From contig JAICTZ010000011.1 in NCBI GenBank assembly GCA_025936115.1, positions 124,001 to 188,000 on the forward strand: 64,000 nt of DNA. The letters are read 5' to 3'. Origin of the DNA: Polyangiaceae bacterium (GTDB lineage Bacteria; Myxococcota_A; Polyangia; Polyangiales; Polyangiaceae). Below, piece by piece: positions 8,802 through 17,977 of this stretch (position 1 is the stretch's first letter; each line of letters starts with the position of its first letter). Below the pieces are notes generated by a model, which saw only the letters and a program-made list of their open reading frames with translations, was not told the DNA's origin and searched no databases. Position numbers and translations under genes: made by a program.

Positions 8802-11426
8802 ATGGTTCGCGGGGCGAGGACGTTTTCGGTCTCGTTGTTGCTCGCCGTTTCGCTCGCACGCGCGGCTTCGGCTCAGCCGAGCGGCGCGCAGCCGTCGGTC
8901 GAAGGCTCCGGCGCGTCCTCGCGCGCCGTGAGCGATCCCGAGCTCATCGAGTTCGTGCCGGGCGAATACCCCGCCGAGGCCAAGGCGCAGGGCCTCGAGG
9001 CCACGGTAGGGCTCGTCCTCACCATCGACATCGAGGGCCACGTCAAGGCCGTCGAAGTGCTCGAACCTGCCGGCCACGGCTTCGACGAAGCGGCCGTCGC
9101 CGCCGCCAAGCAGTTCGTGTTCAAGCCCGCTCACCACGGCGAGCACCCGGTCGCCTCGAAGATCGTGTACCGCTACCGCTTCACCCTCGCCGCGGAGGAC
9201 AAGGCGCCGCCGCCTCCCGCGCCTCCGGTGCTCCGGGGACGCGTGCACCTCGCGGGCGGTGACGCGCCGCTCGCCGGCGCGTACGTAAGGATTTTCGCCG
9301 GATCGGCGCTCGTGCTCGAGCTCACGACGGACGCAGCCGGCGGCTTCGCCACCGAAGCGCTCGCGCCGGGCGACTACCGCGTCGAGGTGACGGCCGAAGG
9401 GTTCGAGCCGTACAGCGCCGACGAGCACGTCGTCGCGGGCGAAGAAGTCGCGGTCACGTACGGCGTCGTCCCGAAGAACGACGAAGAGGGCACGACCGTC
9501 GTCGTCCACGGCGACCGACCAAGCCGTGAAGTCACGCGCCGCGCCCTGTCGCGCCGCGAGCTCAGTCGTGTGCCGGGCACCTCGGGCGACGCGCTGCGCG
9601 CGATTCAGAACCTACCGGGCGTCGCGCGGCCGCCGGCGCTCTCGGGGCAGCTCGTCGTGCGCGGTAACGCCGATCAGACGACGCCCGTCTTCGTGGACGG
9701 CATCTGGCTGCCGAACATTTACCACTTCGGCGGGCTCTCGAGCGTCGTGCCCACGGAGATGCTCGACGAGATCAACTTCTATCCCGGCAACTTCAGCGTG
9801 CGGTACGGCCGCGCGCTCGCTGGCGTCGTCGATGCGCACCTGCGCGAGTCGCGCGGCGATGGCCGTTACCACGGGCTCTTCCAGGTCGACTTCATCGACG
9901 CCCGCGCGATGGTCGAAGGGCCGATACCGGGGCTCAAGGGCTGGAACTTCATGGCGGCCGTGCGGCGCAGTCACGTCGATGCCTGGCTCGTGCCGCTCTT
10001 GCGCAACCGCGACACTCAGATCAGCGCCGCGCCGCGCTACTACGACTACCAGCTCCTCGCCGACACGCACCCGACCAAGAAGAGCTATTTGCGCATCGGC
10101 ATGCTCGGCTTCGACGATCGCTTCCGCGCCGTCAACGAAGGCGCGGCGCAGAGCGGCACGCTCGACCTGGCGAACGGCTCCTGGGGTCTCGGCGTGATCT
10201 ACAAAGTCGAGCTCTCGCCCGCGGCGAGCTTCGACACCACGATGTCGCTCGCACGCGAACACCAGCGCTTCGTCTTCGGTAAGGTCCGAGCCGAAACGAC
10301 GGCGCTCGGCATCCTCGGCCGGGGCGAGCTCGCCTACCGCCTCACGCCGCGGGCCACGCTGCGCACCGGCTACGACCTGATGCTCGCGCCCTACACGGCG
10401 ACCGGCCGCGTCCCCGACGACCCTGGCGCAGGCACGCCCGACATAGGGCCCGGCATCGCGCGACCCTCGAGCGTGTTCGACCACTCGAGCACCTTCTTTC
10501 AGCCCGCGCTCTACACGGAGATGGGCCTCGAGCCCTCCTCCCGCGTCAAGATCGTGACGGGCGTGCGCGCGGATTTAACCTACGAAACGCGCCGCGTCGA
10601 CGTGAGCCCGCGCATGACGGCACGTTACGAGCTCATCCCCGGTCGCCACGCGACCACGCTCAAGGCGGGCTCGGGGCTCTTCTTCCAGCCGCCGGGGCTC
10701 GGCGACATCGTCCTCGCCGATGACCCGAAAGAGCTCCGCTCGCAGCGCTCGTGGCAAAACTCGCTCGGCGCCGAGCAAAAGTTCACCGACCACCTCATGT
10801 TGTCGGTCGAAGGTTTCTACAACCTGCTCGACAACTTGATCGTGCGCGGCGTGAACGCTCAGGGCGTGCCCGCTTACAATAACTACGGCACGGGCCGCAT
10901 CTTCGGCATGGAGCTCATGCTGCGCTACAGCGAAGACGAGCACTTCTTCGGCTGGGTCTCTTACACGCTGTCACGCTCCGAGCGCGTGTACCAACCGGGG
11001 CAGCCGTCACAGCTTTTCTACCTCGATCAACCGCAGATCCTGACGCTGCTCGGCAGCTACGTGCTCGGCCGCGGCTGGGAAATCGGCACGCGCTTTCGTT
11101 ACGTCACGGGCAACCTCTACACGCCGTGCGTCGGCCTCGGTGCCGGCTCGCCCCCCGGGATCTACAGCAGCACCCAGACGAGCTACCTCTGCCTGAACGG
11201 CCCGCAAAATAGCCAGCGCCTGCCGCCGTTTCACGAGCTCGACGTGCGCATCGACAAGCGCTGGGTCTTCGGCTCGTTCACGCTCGGCGTCTACCTCGAC
11301 ATCATCAACGTCTATAACCGCGTCAACCCCGACTTCATCGCGTACAACTTCGACTTCACGCAGAGTCGGCCTCAAACGGGCAGCTTGCCCTTCGTGCCGA
11401 GCCTCGGCATCCGCGGAGAGTTCTGA
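8802..11426 (+). CDS. TonB-dependent outer-membrane receptor with N-terminal TonB_C domain
   Basis: This 874-residue protein has a signal peptide ending near ARAASA (about 24), then a TonB C-terminal-like domain (about 45-130, with PAEAKAQGLEATVGLVLTID and FDEAAVAAAKQFVFKPA), a carboxypeptidase-regulatory-like beta sandwich (about 144-215), a plug (about 258-345, with LPGVARPP and VRGNADQTTPVFVDG) and a beta barrel ending in GEF. The plug-barrel takes up large ligands across the outer membrane; the TonB_C module is normally part of the energy transducer. ATG 8802 is chosen over GTG 8790 because a GGGGGG ribosome site precedes it. It lies 56 bp after pstB on the same strand, so co-regulation by phosphate is possible. 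The ligand is unknown. Confidence 0.88.
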   Translation: MVRGARTFSVSLLLAVSLARAASAQPSGAQPSVEGSGASSRAVSDPELIEFVPGEYPAEAKAQGLEATVGLVLTIDIEGHVKAVEVLEPAGHGFDEAAVAAAKQFVFKPAHHGEHPVASKIVYRYRFTLAAEDKAPPPPAPPVLRGRVHLAGGDAPLAGAYVRIFAGSALVLELTTDAAGGFATEALAPGDYRVEVTAEGFEPYSADEHVVAGEEVAVTYGVVPKNDEEGTTVVVHGDRPSREVTRRALSRRELSRVPGTSGDALRAIQNLPGVARPPALSGQLVVRGNADQTTPVFVDGIWLPNIYHFGGLSSVVPTEMLDEINFYPGNFSVRYGRALAGVVDAHLRESRGDGRYHGLFQVDFIDARAMVEGPIPGLKGWNFMAAVRRSHVDAWLVPLLRNRDTQISAAPRYYDYQLLADTHPTKKSYLRIGMLGFDDRFRAVNEGAAQSGTLDLANGSWGLGVIYKVELSPAASFDTTMSLAREHQRFVFGKVRAETTALGILGRGELAYRLTPRATLRTGYDLMLAPYTATGRVPDDPGAGTPDIGPGIARPSSVFDHSSTFFQPALYTEMGLEPSSRVKIVTGVRADLTYETRRVDVSPRMTARYELIPGRHATTLKAGSGLFFQPPGLGDIVLADDPKELRSQRSWQNSLGAEQKFTDHLMLSVEGFYNLLDNLIVRGVNAQGVPAYNNYGTGRIFGMELMLRYSEDEHFFGWVSYTLSRSERVYQPGQPSQLFYLDQPQILTLLGSYVLGRGWEIGTRFRYVTGNLYTPCVGLGAGSPPGIYSSTQTSYLCLNGPQNSQRLPPFHELDVRIDKRWVFGSFTLGVYLDIINVYNRVNPDFIAYNFDFTQSRPQTGSLPFVPSLGIRGEF

Positions 11427-12667
11427 TGCAATCGCTCGCTCGTCGTTTGCTGCTGGCTCCGCTCGCCCTTTGCGCTTTCGCCTGTCAGGACGACTTCGTG
11501 CCGCAGTCGGCGATTCACGGCTTGCGGGTGCTCGCCGTACGCCCCGAGCCGGCCTCGGGCAGCCCCGACGCGACGGTGCACCTCGAGCTTCTGTTCGCCG
11601 ACAACCGCGCGCCGGACGCCGCGCCCGGCGTGAGCATCGCTTGGCTCGGCGGCTGTCACAACCCGCCGTCACGGCAGTACTACGCGTGTTTACCCGCGCT
11701 ACGCCGACTCGCCGCCGACCCGTCGCTCGGCGGCGACCCCGCGGCGCTCGCGGAGGTTCGGATCAGCTCGGGGCCCGGTGCGACGAGTTTCGACGAGAAG
11801 CTTCCGGGCGACATTCTGTCCGCCGCACCGAAGCTCCCGAGCGATCCGCTTCACTACGGCGTGTCGTACGTGTTCTTCGCGGCCTGCATCGGCACGCTCT
11901 CCGTCGACGGCGCGAGCGAATTTCCGCTCACGTGCAAGAACGGAGACCAATCCGTCGGGCCTTCCGGCTTCGTGATCGGTTTCACGACGATTTACTCCTA
12001 CGAAGGCGCAGAGAACCAGCATCGAAATCCGGCGCTCGCGAGCATTCATTTCGACGGCGCGCCTGTGTTCGCCTCGAGCCCCGATGCGCTTGGCGAGCTG
12101 CCCGTCGTCACGGACGTGGGCGCGGGGGGTGCCGACAACGCCGGCGACACCAACGGTGCCGCCGGGGCTCAGAACGCCGCAAACGGTGAGCCGGGCGCGC
12201 CGAGCGACGTCATGCCGTCGAACTGCACGGCCGACGGCGGCGTGACCACCGATCCCGGCACGTGGCTCAAGTGTTGTCGCGGCGACGACGACTGCGCGGG
12301 CGTCGCGTTCTCGCACGCGGCGGCTTGCTCCGACAATCACGTGTGCGCGCCCCTCATCGGCGCCTGTGGCGGCAGCGGATGCCCGAAGTTCCGCGTCGCG
12401 CCGCTGCTCGATCCCGCGAGCATGGAGAGCGCGACGGGGGGGAACGAAATCGTGTGGGCGAGCTACTACGCGACCCTCGGTGCGTTCGACAATCCCGCTC
12501 GCCTCGTCGTCGATCGCAGTAACGGCCTTGTCGAAAACTACACGGAGTCATGGCAGCCGCCGCCGCCGGACTCGAGCGGCGCTCGGCGAACGGCGCGGCT
12601 CTGGACCACGCTGAACGACGAGCGCGGCGGCGCGACCTGGGGATTTTTCGACGTGGTCGTCGAGTAG
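11426..12667 (+). CDS. Lipoprotein of unknown function coupled to the TonB-dependent receptor
   Basis: The ATG shares one base with the receptor stop (TGATG), so the two are translated together. The product (413 residues) has a lipoprotein signal ending LCAFAC, with Cys20 as the lipidated residue, and is expected in the outer membrane facing the periplasm or cell surface. The rest begins with an Ig-like stretch (residues about 30-70) and contains a Gly/Ala/Asn-rich linker near 232-255 and a Cys-rich segment near 275-312 with a CCRGDDDC motif that could hold disulfides. I recognise no enzyme motif. Coupling suggests a surface partner of the receptor, in the way SusD-type proteins serve SusC, but no SusD similarity is visible. 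Confidence 0.75.
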   Translation: MQSLARRLLLAPLALCAFACQDDFVPQSAIHGLRVLAVRPEPASGSPDATVHLELLFADNRAPDAAPGVSIAWLGGCHNPPSRQYYACLPALRRLAADPSLGGDPAALAEVRISSGPGATSFDEKLPGDILSAAPKLPSDPLHYGVSYVFFAACIGTLSVDGASEFPLTCKNGDQSVGPSGFVIGFTTIYSYEGAENQHRNPALASIHFDGAPVFASSPDALGELPVVTDVGAGGADNAGDTNGAAGAQNAANGEPGAPSDVMPSNCTADGGVTTDPGTWLKCCRGDDDCAGVAFSHAAACSDNHVCAPLIGACGGSGCPKFRVAPLLDPASMESATGGNEIVWASYYATLGAFDNPARLVVDRSNGLVENYTESWQPPPPDSSGARRTARLWTTLNDERGGATWGFFDVVVE

Positions 12668-12719
12668 CCGCGCACGCACCCGTGCCGGCGCGTGGTCGAG
12701 CGCCCGCTTCGGCGCTTCG

Positions 12720-14009
12720 TCAAATGGCGGCGCGCGCCGTCGCGGCGGACGGCGGATTTTTGACGAGCTCGGCCAGCCGCTCGAGCGCCGTCGTGAGCAC
12801 GCTCTCGCTCGGTCCGAAGCTGAAGCGTGCGTGGTGCAGAAAGCGCGAAGCCCGGCCGACGCGGCGCTGGCCGGGGTCGACGTCGAAGAAGGCGCCGGGA
12901 ACGATGATGACTTTGCGCTCGAGCGCGGCGCGGAAGAACCCCTCGCCCGTGTTGAGCGGCGCCGGCAGATTTTCGAGATTGCCCCACGCGTAAAACGTGC
13001 CGTCCGGCTCGCGTTCGAAGCGCACGCCGAGCGCGCGCAGGCCGTCGAGCAGCCGCGTGCGCTTGCGACCGAAGGCCCGCCGGATTGCCTCCGCCTCCGC
13101 GCGCGCGTGCTCGGCCGTGAGCAGCGTCGCCGCGGCGTGTTGCAGCGGTCGCGACCCGCCGCCGTCGAGGAACGAGCCAGCGCTCGCCAGCGCATCGATC
13201 ACGTGGCGCGGCCCGACCGTCCAGGACGTGCGCCACCCCGGGTAACGCCAATTCTTCGTGAGGCCGTCGAAGATCACGACGGGATCGCGTTCGACGTCTT
13301 CGACGAACGCGGCGGCGCTCATGAGCGGCTCCGTCGAGCGGTACACGTAGTGCGAATAGAATTCGTCGAGGAGCAGTGTGCAGTCGAGCTCGCGTGCGGT
13401 CGAGACCCACGCCTCGAGCTCGGGGCCGAGGATCGCTTTGCCCGTCGGATTACACGGGTTCGAGAGCAGGAGCGCGCCGAGGCCGCGGCCTGCGATTTCG
13501 CGCCGCAGCTCGGTGAGCGAGAAATCGTAGCCCCGCTCGTGATCGAGCAAGATCGGAATCGGGGTGAAGCGGCGGAAGGTATCGAGCAGTTCCTCGTAAG
13601 CCGTGTAGTCCGGCAAAAAATGCCCGAGGTGGATCTGTCCGATGGCGGCGCAAGCGCGCATGATCGAGACCCGGCCGCCGCCGGAAAGCGCCACGTTCTC
13701 CGCCGAGTAGCGCGACGGCATCCCGCGCCTGAAAAGATCGTTGTACATGCCCGCGACGGCTTCCCGCGCTTCCCATAAGCCGGCGACGGGAGCGTATTCT
13801 TGATCGAGCGGCGCAATTTCGAGCTTGGTCACGCGCGGCGGCGCGCCCTCGAGCGGTCCGGTCTCGGGTTGGCCCTGTCCGAGGTTGCACCAGGCCGGAT
13901 CGTCGAGTCGAAAACCAGCGCGCTGGGCCTCCGTGGTGACGTAAATCACACCGGTGCGTGGCACGGGACGAAAGGCGCTCGGACGTTCGCTGTGATCGGA
14001 TCTTGCCAT
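12720..14009 (-). CDS. PLP-dependent aminotransferase, class I/II
   Basis: The 429-residue enzyme has the fold-type I pattern: SNPCNPTGK (183-191), LLLDEFYSHY with Asp215 contacting the pyridine ring, and the Schiff-base Lys252 in FDGLTKNWRYPGWR, followed by the substrate-binding Arg near the C-terminus. It acts in the cytosol on an amino acid or amine that cannot be named from sequence. The N-terminus contains EAQRAGF and GQGQPETG, as in the aspartate/alanine aminotransferase branch. It is a single gene, tail-to-tail with the lipoprotein at 11426 and divergent from the one at 14152. Confidence 0.9.
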   Translation of the reverse strand: MARSDHSERPSAFRPVPRTGVIYVTTEAQRAGFRLDDPAWCNLGQGQPETGPLEGAPPRVTKLEIAPLDQEYAPVAGLWEAREAVAGMYNDLFRRGMPSRYSAENVALSGGGRVSIMRACAAIGQIHLGHFLPDYTAYEELLDTFRRFTPIPILLDHERGYDFSLTELRREIAGRGLGALLLSNPCNPTGKAILGPELEAWVSTARELDCTLLLDEFYSHYVYRSTEPLMSAAAFVEDVERDPVVIFDGLTKNWRYPGWRTSWTVGPRHVIDALASAGSFLDGGGSRPLQHAAATLLTAEHARAEAEAIRRAFGRKRTRLLDGLRALGVRFEREPDGTFYAWGNLENLPAPLNTGEGFFRAALERKVIIVPGAFFDVDPGQRRVGRASRFLHHARFSFGPSESVLTTALERLAELVKNPPSAATARAAI

Positions 14010-14151
14010 CGACGGCGGCAGAGTACCGCATTGTCGGTGCCATCGCTTGCGACGGGCGCTTCTTTCGCTTCACGAGGCGAGCCGCGCTGCGGCCCAACAT
14101 GATAAAACCGCGAAACCGCCCGGACGGCGCTTTCGGGCGAAGCGAGGACGC

Positions 14152-15087
14152 ATGGCACTGGCAGCAATGAAGCGGTTGGCTTTCATCCCGTTCGCCGCGT
14201 CGGTGGCGTTCAGCATGGGTTGCTCGTCGGGGGACGACGACAGCAGCAGCAAGGGCTGCACCAAAGATACCGACTGCATCAACGGACGTATCTGCGAGAG
14301 CGGTACCTGCAAGGATCCGGGTACGGGCGGTTCCGGCGCGACTTCGAGCGGCGCGACCGGTGGCACGTCGAACGGCACGGGCGGCTCGACAGGCGGAACT
14401 TCGAGCGTCACGGGCGGCACTTCGAGCACGACCGGCGGCACCTCGAGCGCTGCGGGCGGCACGTCGAATGGAACGGGTGGATCGGGTGCCAAGGGCGGCG
14501 CGGGCAGCGGCACGGGCGGCACGGGCGGCTCGGGCGCGAGCGGGGGCAGCAGCGCTGGAACGGGGGCTACCGGTGGGAGCTCGGCGGGCGCGGGCGACGC
14601 CTGCACGGATACTGACCCCGTGCTCTGCCCCAGTGCCGACGACACTTCGCTCTGCATCAACGGCAGCTACGAGACCTTCACGTGCGAGTACTTCTGCACG
14701 ACGTTCGGTTTCACGAGCGGTCCGTGCGAGGTTTCGGCGGATGCGAGCGGCATGGACACCTCGGGGTGCCAATGCGCGGACGTAACCGATCTACCGTGCG
14801 CCAACGGCGTCTCGGCGTACTGCGCGTGCCTCGAAGACTCGACGACGCCGTGCACCGATTACGATCAGCTGACCTATTACGTTCAGTGTCACCTGAACGA
14901 CGCCTCCATGCAGGAAAACAACGATTTCCTGAAATGCCTCGGCATGCAGGGCATGACCGACTCGACGGGCGCGACCACGATCGACTGCCAGGCAGCCGGA
15001 ACGGCCTGCGGCGCAACGCCCTCCGGTAGCGGCGGCATGAGCGGCACTGGCGGCGCGAGCGGCGCCGCCGGTACCCCGTCTCAATGA
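14152..15087 (+). CDS. Secreted lipoprotein with Gly/Thr/Ser-rich linker and Cys-rich C-terminal domain
   Basis: The 311-residue product has a lipoprotein signal (AFIPFAASVAFSMGC), a short EGF/dickkopf-like Cys motif (KGCTKDTDCINGRICESGTC), a low-complexity linker of GGT/SGA/GTGG units (about residues 60-145), and a C-terminal Cys-rich domain of about 150 residues with many paired cysteines. It is probably surface exposed; the function is unknown. The start at 14152 follows AGCGAGGA; Met6 (14167) is an alternative. Lipoproteins of this layout recur in the window (16943, 48238, 51973). Confidence 0.75.
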   Translation: MALAAMKRLAFIPFAASVAFSMGCSSGDDDSSSKGCTKDTDCINGRICESGTCKDPGTGGSGATSSGATGGTSNGTGGSTGGTSSVTGGTSSTTGGTSSAAGGTSNGTGGSGAKGGAGSGTGGTGGSGASGGSSAGTGATGGSSAGAGDACTDTDPVLCPSADDTSLCINGSYETFTCEYFCTTFGFTSGPCEVSADASGMDTSGCQCADVTDLPCANGVSAYCACLEDSTTPCTDYDQLTYYVQCHLNDASMQENNDFLKCLGMQGMTDSTGATTIDCQAAGTACGATPSGSGGMSGTGGASGAAGTPSQ

Positions 15088-15094
15088 GCTCGGC

Positions 15095-15457
15095 TCAGCG
15101 GCAGAGCTCGCGGACGGCCAGCGTGCCGCTCGGTTTCCCCGAAACGACGTGAGTCGGTCCGAGGTCCCGCCATTCGGAGCAGGGCCGCTCGGTGAGCGTC
15201 GGCTCGGTTACCGCCGGTTCACGTCGGACAGCCGGGTGGTGGCGCGTGCCATCGATGACGATCGCCGGGATTTGCAGCACCGGGTTCGGGTCCGCGGGTT
15301 CGGCGACGAAGGTCGGTGCCGGTGGCGCAACGACGTGGACGGCAGCGGGGGGTTCCGGTGCGAGCGAAGGCGGGCTCGGCCGCCCGAGATTCACGCTGTA
15401 AACGACGAGGCCGGTTCCCGCGGCCAGCATCGCGCTGAACAACCAGGGCTGATACAT
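15095..15457 (-). CDS. Small hypothetical protein with one membrane helix
   Basis: The 120-residue product begins MYQPWLFSAMLAAGTGLVVYS, a signal anchor or uncleaved signal peptide, followed by a Pro/Ala-rich periplasmic stretch and a short C-terminal region with two cysteines (PCSEW ... ELCR). A strong AAAGGAGG ribosome site sits 5 nt before the ATG, the best evidence that the gene is real. It is convergent with the lipoprotein at 14152, with only 7 bp between the stops. I recognise no family. Confidence 0.7.
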   Translation of the reverse strand: MYQPWLFSAMLAAGTGLVVYSVNLGRPSPPSLAPEPPAAVHVVAPPAPTFVAEPADPNPVLQIPAIVIDGTRHHPAVRREPAVTEPTLTERPCSEWRDLGPTHVVSGKPSGTLAVRELCR

Positions 15458-15641
15458 CGTGACCTCCTTTGCCCGCTCGGCGCGGGCGTGAGGTCGTGCG
15501 AACGGGCACGAACCTCACTTCAGTGCGAGCGAAACTCGAACGAAGAAGATGCTTATCCGTGCAACCAGGAGCCGGGCCGAATACTTCCGTCGAACCCGGC
15601 AAGGGAGCTCGGATGTGCGCAATCTAACCACGTCGAATGAG

Positions 15642-16649
15642 TTAGCTAGTCGCGCCGAACTCGGGGTCAGCGTTTTGTCCAAATTCGCTTTCGACGAGAA
15701 AGCAGCGCGCGCTGCGTTGCCCACGCTCGTACGCTCTCGGTGCCTCGCGTCGGCAGCGATCCATGACGAAGGGACAGCGTGGATGAAACCGACAGCCGGA
15801 TGGAGGCGACGCCGGTGACGGCACTTCGCCGCTGAGGGCCGCAACGGGCTCCCGGCGCGCAGCGTCGAGGTTCGGGACCGCGGCGAGGAGCGCCCGCGTG
15901 TACGGGTGCAACGGACGCTCGAACAGAGCTTGCGTCGGAGCAAGCTCGACGATTTGACCGAGGTACATGACGGCGACGCGATCGGCGATCTGGCGGACCA
16001 CGCGCAGATCGTGAGTGATGAACAGGTAGGCGAGCTGGAACCGATCTCGTAGATCCGAGAGCAAGTTGATGATCTGCGCTTGAATGGAGACGTCGAGCGC
16101 GGAGACGGCTTCGTCGCACACGAGCAAGTCGGGCCGTGTCGCGAGCGCGCGTGCGATGCAGACGCGTTGCTTCTGGCCGCCGGAGAGCTCGTGCGGGTAG
16201 CGGGCGCGGAGCGCGGCGTCGAGGCCCACGGACTCGAGTAACTCGAGCACCCGCCGTTCGACGGCGCCCCGCGAGCGCGTTTCGTGCAGCTCGACACCCT
16301 CGGCGACGGCGCTCGCGATCGTGCGGCGCGGATCGAGACTCGCGTCCGGATCTTGAAAGACCATTTGGATCCGGCGGCAGAGCGCCCGGCGTGCGCGCGT
16401 GCCGAGCGGCGCCATGGGTGCGCCGTCGAACCAAACTTCCCCGCTCGTCGGCCCTCGTAGTCCCACGATCGCGCGCGCCAGCGTCGATTTGCCGCAACCG
16501 GACTCGCCCACGAGTGCGAGCGTCTCACCGCGCCGGAGCTCGAGACTCACCGCGTCAACGGCACGGACGGCGGTCTCGCTGTCGGGCAGCGGAAAGTGCA
16601 CCGACAGCGACTTCACGCTGAGCAGTGTGTCCCGGGGAAAATCTTCCAT
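15642..16649 (-). CDS. oppF: Oligopeptide/dipeptide ABC transporter ATPase (OppF/DppF)
   Basis: The 335-residue ATPase carries Walker A GESGCGKST, Q-loop FQDPDASLDPR, signature LSGGQKQR, Walker B LLVCDEAVSALD (Ala replaces the usual Pro after Glu), and the OppF C-terminal Cys motif CRFHPRCPFVMDRC, which in relatives binds an Fe-S cluster or zinc. With OppD it powers peptide import. It belongs functionally with oppABCD at 17964-22993 but is separated from oppD by a gene on the opposite strand and by a repeat. Its ATG is only about 20 bp from that repeat, so its promoter and ribosome site may derive from inserted DNA. Confidence 0.92.
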   Translation of the reverse strand: MEDFPRDTLLSVKSLSVHFPLPDSETAVRAVDAVSLELRRGETLALVGESGCGKSTLARAIVGLRGPTSGEVWFDGAPMAPLGTRARRALCRRIQMVFQDPDASLDPRRTIASAVAEGVELHETRSRGAVERRVLELLESVGLDAALRARYPHELSGGQKQRVCIARALATRPDLLVCDEAVSALDVSIQAQIINLLSDLRDRFQLAYLFITHDLRVVRQIADRVAVMYLGQIVELAPTQALFERPLHPYTRALLAAVPNLDAARREPVAALSGEVPSPASPPSGCRFHPRCPFVMDRCRREAPRAYERGQRSARCFLVESEFGQNADPEFGATS

Positions 16650-16669
16650 CGCTGCCTAACGTTAGCGCC

Positions 16670-16742
16670 GAAGTCTTTGGCACGAGCAGATCACGATCGT
16701 CGTGAGCGGCCCCACCCCACGAGACCACCGGCGAGCCCGGCG
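16670..16742 (+). repeat. Dispersed palindromic repeat, copy B
   Basis: This segment shares GAAGTCTTTGG, AGATCACGATCGTCGTGAG and ACCGGCGAGCCCGGCG with copy A at 591-663 at roughly four bases in five, in the same order. It lies between oppF and the inserted lipoprotein gene, about 20 bp from the oppF start codon. Confidence 0.65.
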
Positions 16743-16942
16743 CTCGGCTGCCTTTCTCGCCGGGTCGGTCGCCGAGCGTTCTCCGGATGCCCGCCGACGA
16801 GCCGTGCTCACTAGAACGCCGGATATGGCTCTAAACGAAAAATCTTCGCCGGTAGTACTAGAGCCCTTCGACGGGGAAACGACGGAGAAGTCTCTTGGCG
16901 AAACCGGTTCCGCGAGCTACCACAAGAGCTTCGGAGGCTCTG

Positions 16943-17977
16943 ATGTATCGCTCAGCCGTGGTCTTTGGCTTGTACCTTTCTTTTGCAATCGCCGTGGGCG
17001 CTGCGTGCAGCAGCGGCGGTACTCCCGAGCTCCCCGGGGACGACGCGTTTGCGCCGAGCACGGGCGGCACGACCGGCGGCACCAACAACAACACGGGCGG
17101 AACGAGCGGCGGCACGACGGGCGGTAGCTTCACCACGGGCGGCACGACGGGCGGCACGAGCACGACCGGGGGCACGGGTACGGGCGGCACCGCCGCCATG
17201 GCCGGTCGGGCGGCGACAGGCGGCACGACGGCGACCGGCGGCAGCGCAGGCCGCGCCAACACGGGCGGCACGACGGCAACGGGCGGCACCACCGCGACGG
17301 GCGGCACGACGGCGACCGGCGGCACCACCGCGACGGGCGGCACGACGGCGACCGGCGGCACCACCGCGACGGGCGGCACGACGGCGACCGGCGGCACCAC
17401 CGCAACGGGCGGCAGCTCAGGCACGACGGGCGTCGCCTGTGACACGACCTGGATGGTCACCAATGACGGCTTCGTGCGTATGCCGGCCAAGGGCGGCGCG
17501 TGCTGGACGGGTTACGCCTTCGCGGGCGGCGACAAGAGCAGCACGGTGACGTTCCCGGGCGCCGGCACGGATTTCAGCAAATCGATGGGCAAGCTCGAAA
17601 TCTCGGGCACCGTCGGTTCGGCGACGGCCGACAACATGTACGCCGGTAACGTCTATTTCGGCTTCAACGTGGGGCAGACGGCTGGCTCGAACACTGCCGG
17701 CATGGTGACGCCGACGGGTACTTCGCTCACCATCACGTGCACCGGCTGCGCAACGCCGAAAATGCGCGCTCAGCTCGTCTCCGGTTCCACGACCTGGTGC
17801 GCCGATCTCACGAGCGGCACCGCGATCGCTTACACCGCCTTTACCCAGGAGTGTTACAACACGCCGCCTGGCGCCGCGTACGCGAAGCAGCCGATCGCGT
17901 CGGTCCAGATCTCGATCCCAGGCGGGGCGGCCGACGCTACGTTCGACGTGACGCTCATGAGCGTCACCGAGCAGTAG
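16943..17977 (+). CDS. Lipoprotein with TTATGG-repeat linker and C-terminal carbohydrate-binding-like domain
   Basis: The product (344 residues) has a lipoprotein signal ending VGAAC, a linker of more than 120 residues built from Gly/Thr/Ala, including eight TTATGG hexapeptides, and a C-terminal domain of about 180 residues (VACDTTWMVTNDGF ... TFDVTLMSV). That domain resembles the beta-sandwich modules found at the ends of myxobacterial glycoside hydrolases, so sugar binding at the cell surface is a reasonable guess. The start at 16943 follows CGGAGG at good spacing. The gene lies inside the opp locus on the opposite strand, and its last 14 bp overlap the end of oppD. Confidence 0.75.
   Translation: MYRSAVVFGLYLSFAIAVGAACSSGGTPELPGDDAFAPSTGGTTGGTNNNTGGTSGGTTGGSFTTGGTTGGTSTTGGTGTGGTAAMAGRAATGGTTATGGSAGRANTGGTTATGGTTATGGTTATGGTTATGGTTATGGTTATGGTTATGGTTATGGSSGTTGVACDTTWMVTNDGFVRMPAKGGACWTGYAFAGGDKSSTVTFPGAGTDFSKSMGKLEISGTVGSATADNMYAGNVYFGFNVGQTAGSNTAGMVTPTGTSLTITCTGCATPKMRAQLVSGSTTWCADLTSGTAIAYTAFTQECYNTPPGAAYAKQPIASVQISIPGGAADATFDVTLMSVTEQ
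17264..17414 (+). repeat. In-gene tandem repeat, 18-bp units encoding TTATGG
   Basis: Eight near-identical 18-bp units, alternating ACGACGG and ACCACCG variants so that a 36-bp higher-order period is visible, encode the lipoprotein linker. The alternation points to growth by duplication of a two-unit block. Slippage is likely to vary the copy number between strains. Confidence 0.85.

Noticed and set aside
17264..17414. Possible CRISPR array
   Set aside because: The units are contiguous 18-bp codon repeats within a coding frame, with no spacers and no cas genes. The 62131-62256 array was rejected for the same reason.
16858..17490. Minus-strand frame encoding long runs of PPVAVV
   Set aside because: It is the antisense of the Gly/Thr repeat linker of the lipoprotein at 16943; the plus strand has the signal peptide and ribosome site. 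The same applies to Pro-rich frames at 14070-14660, 49088-49723 and 52535-53332.
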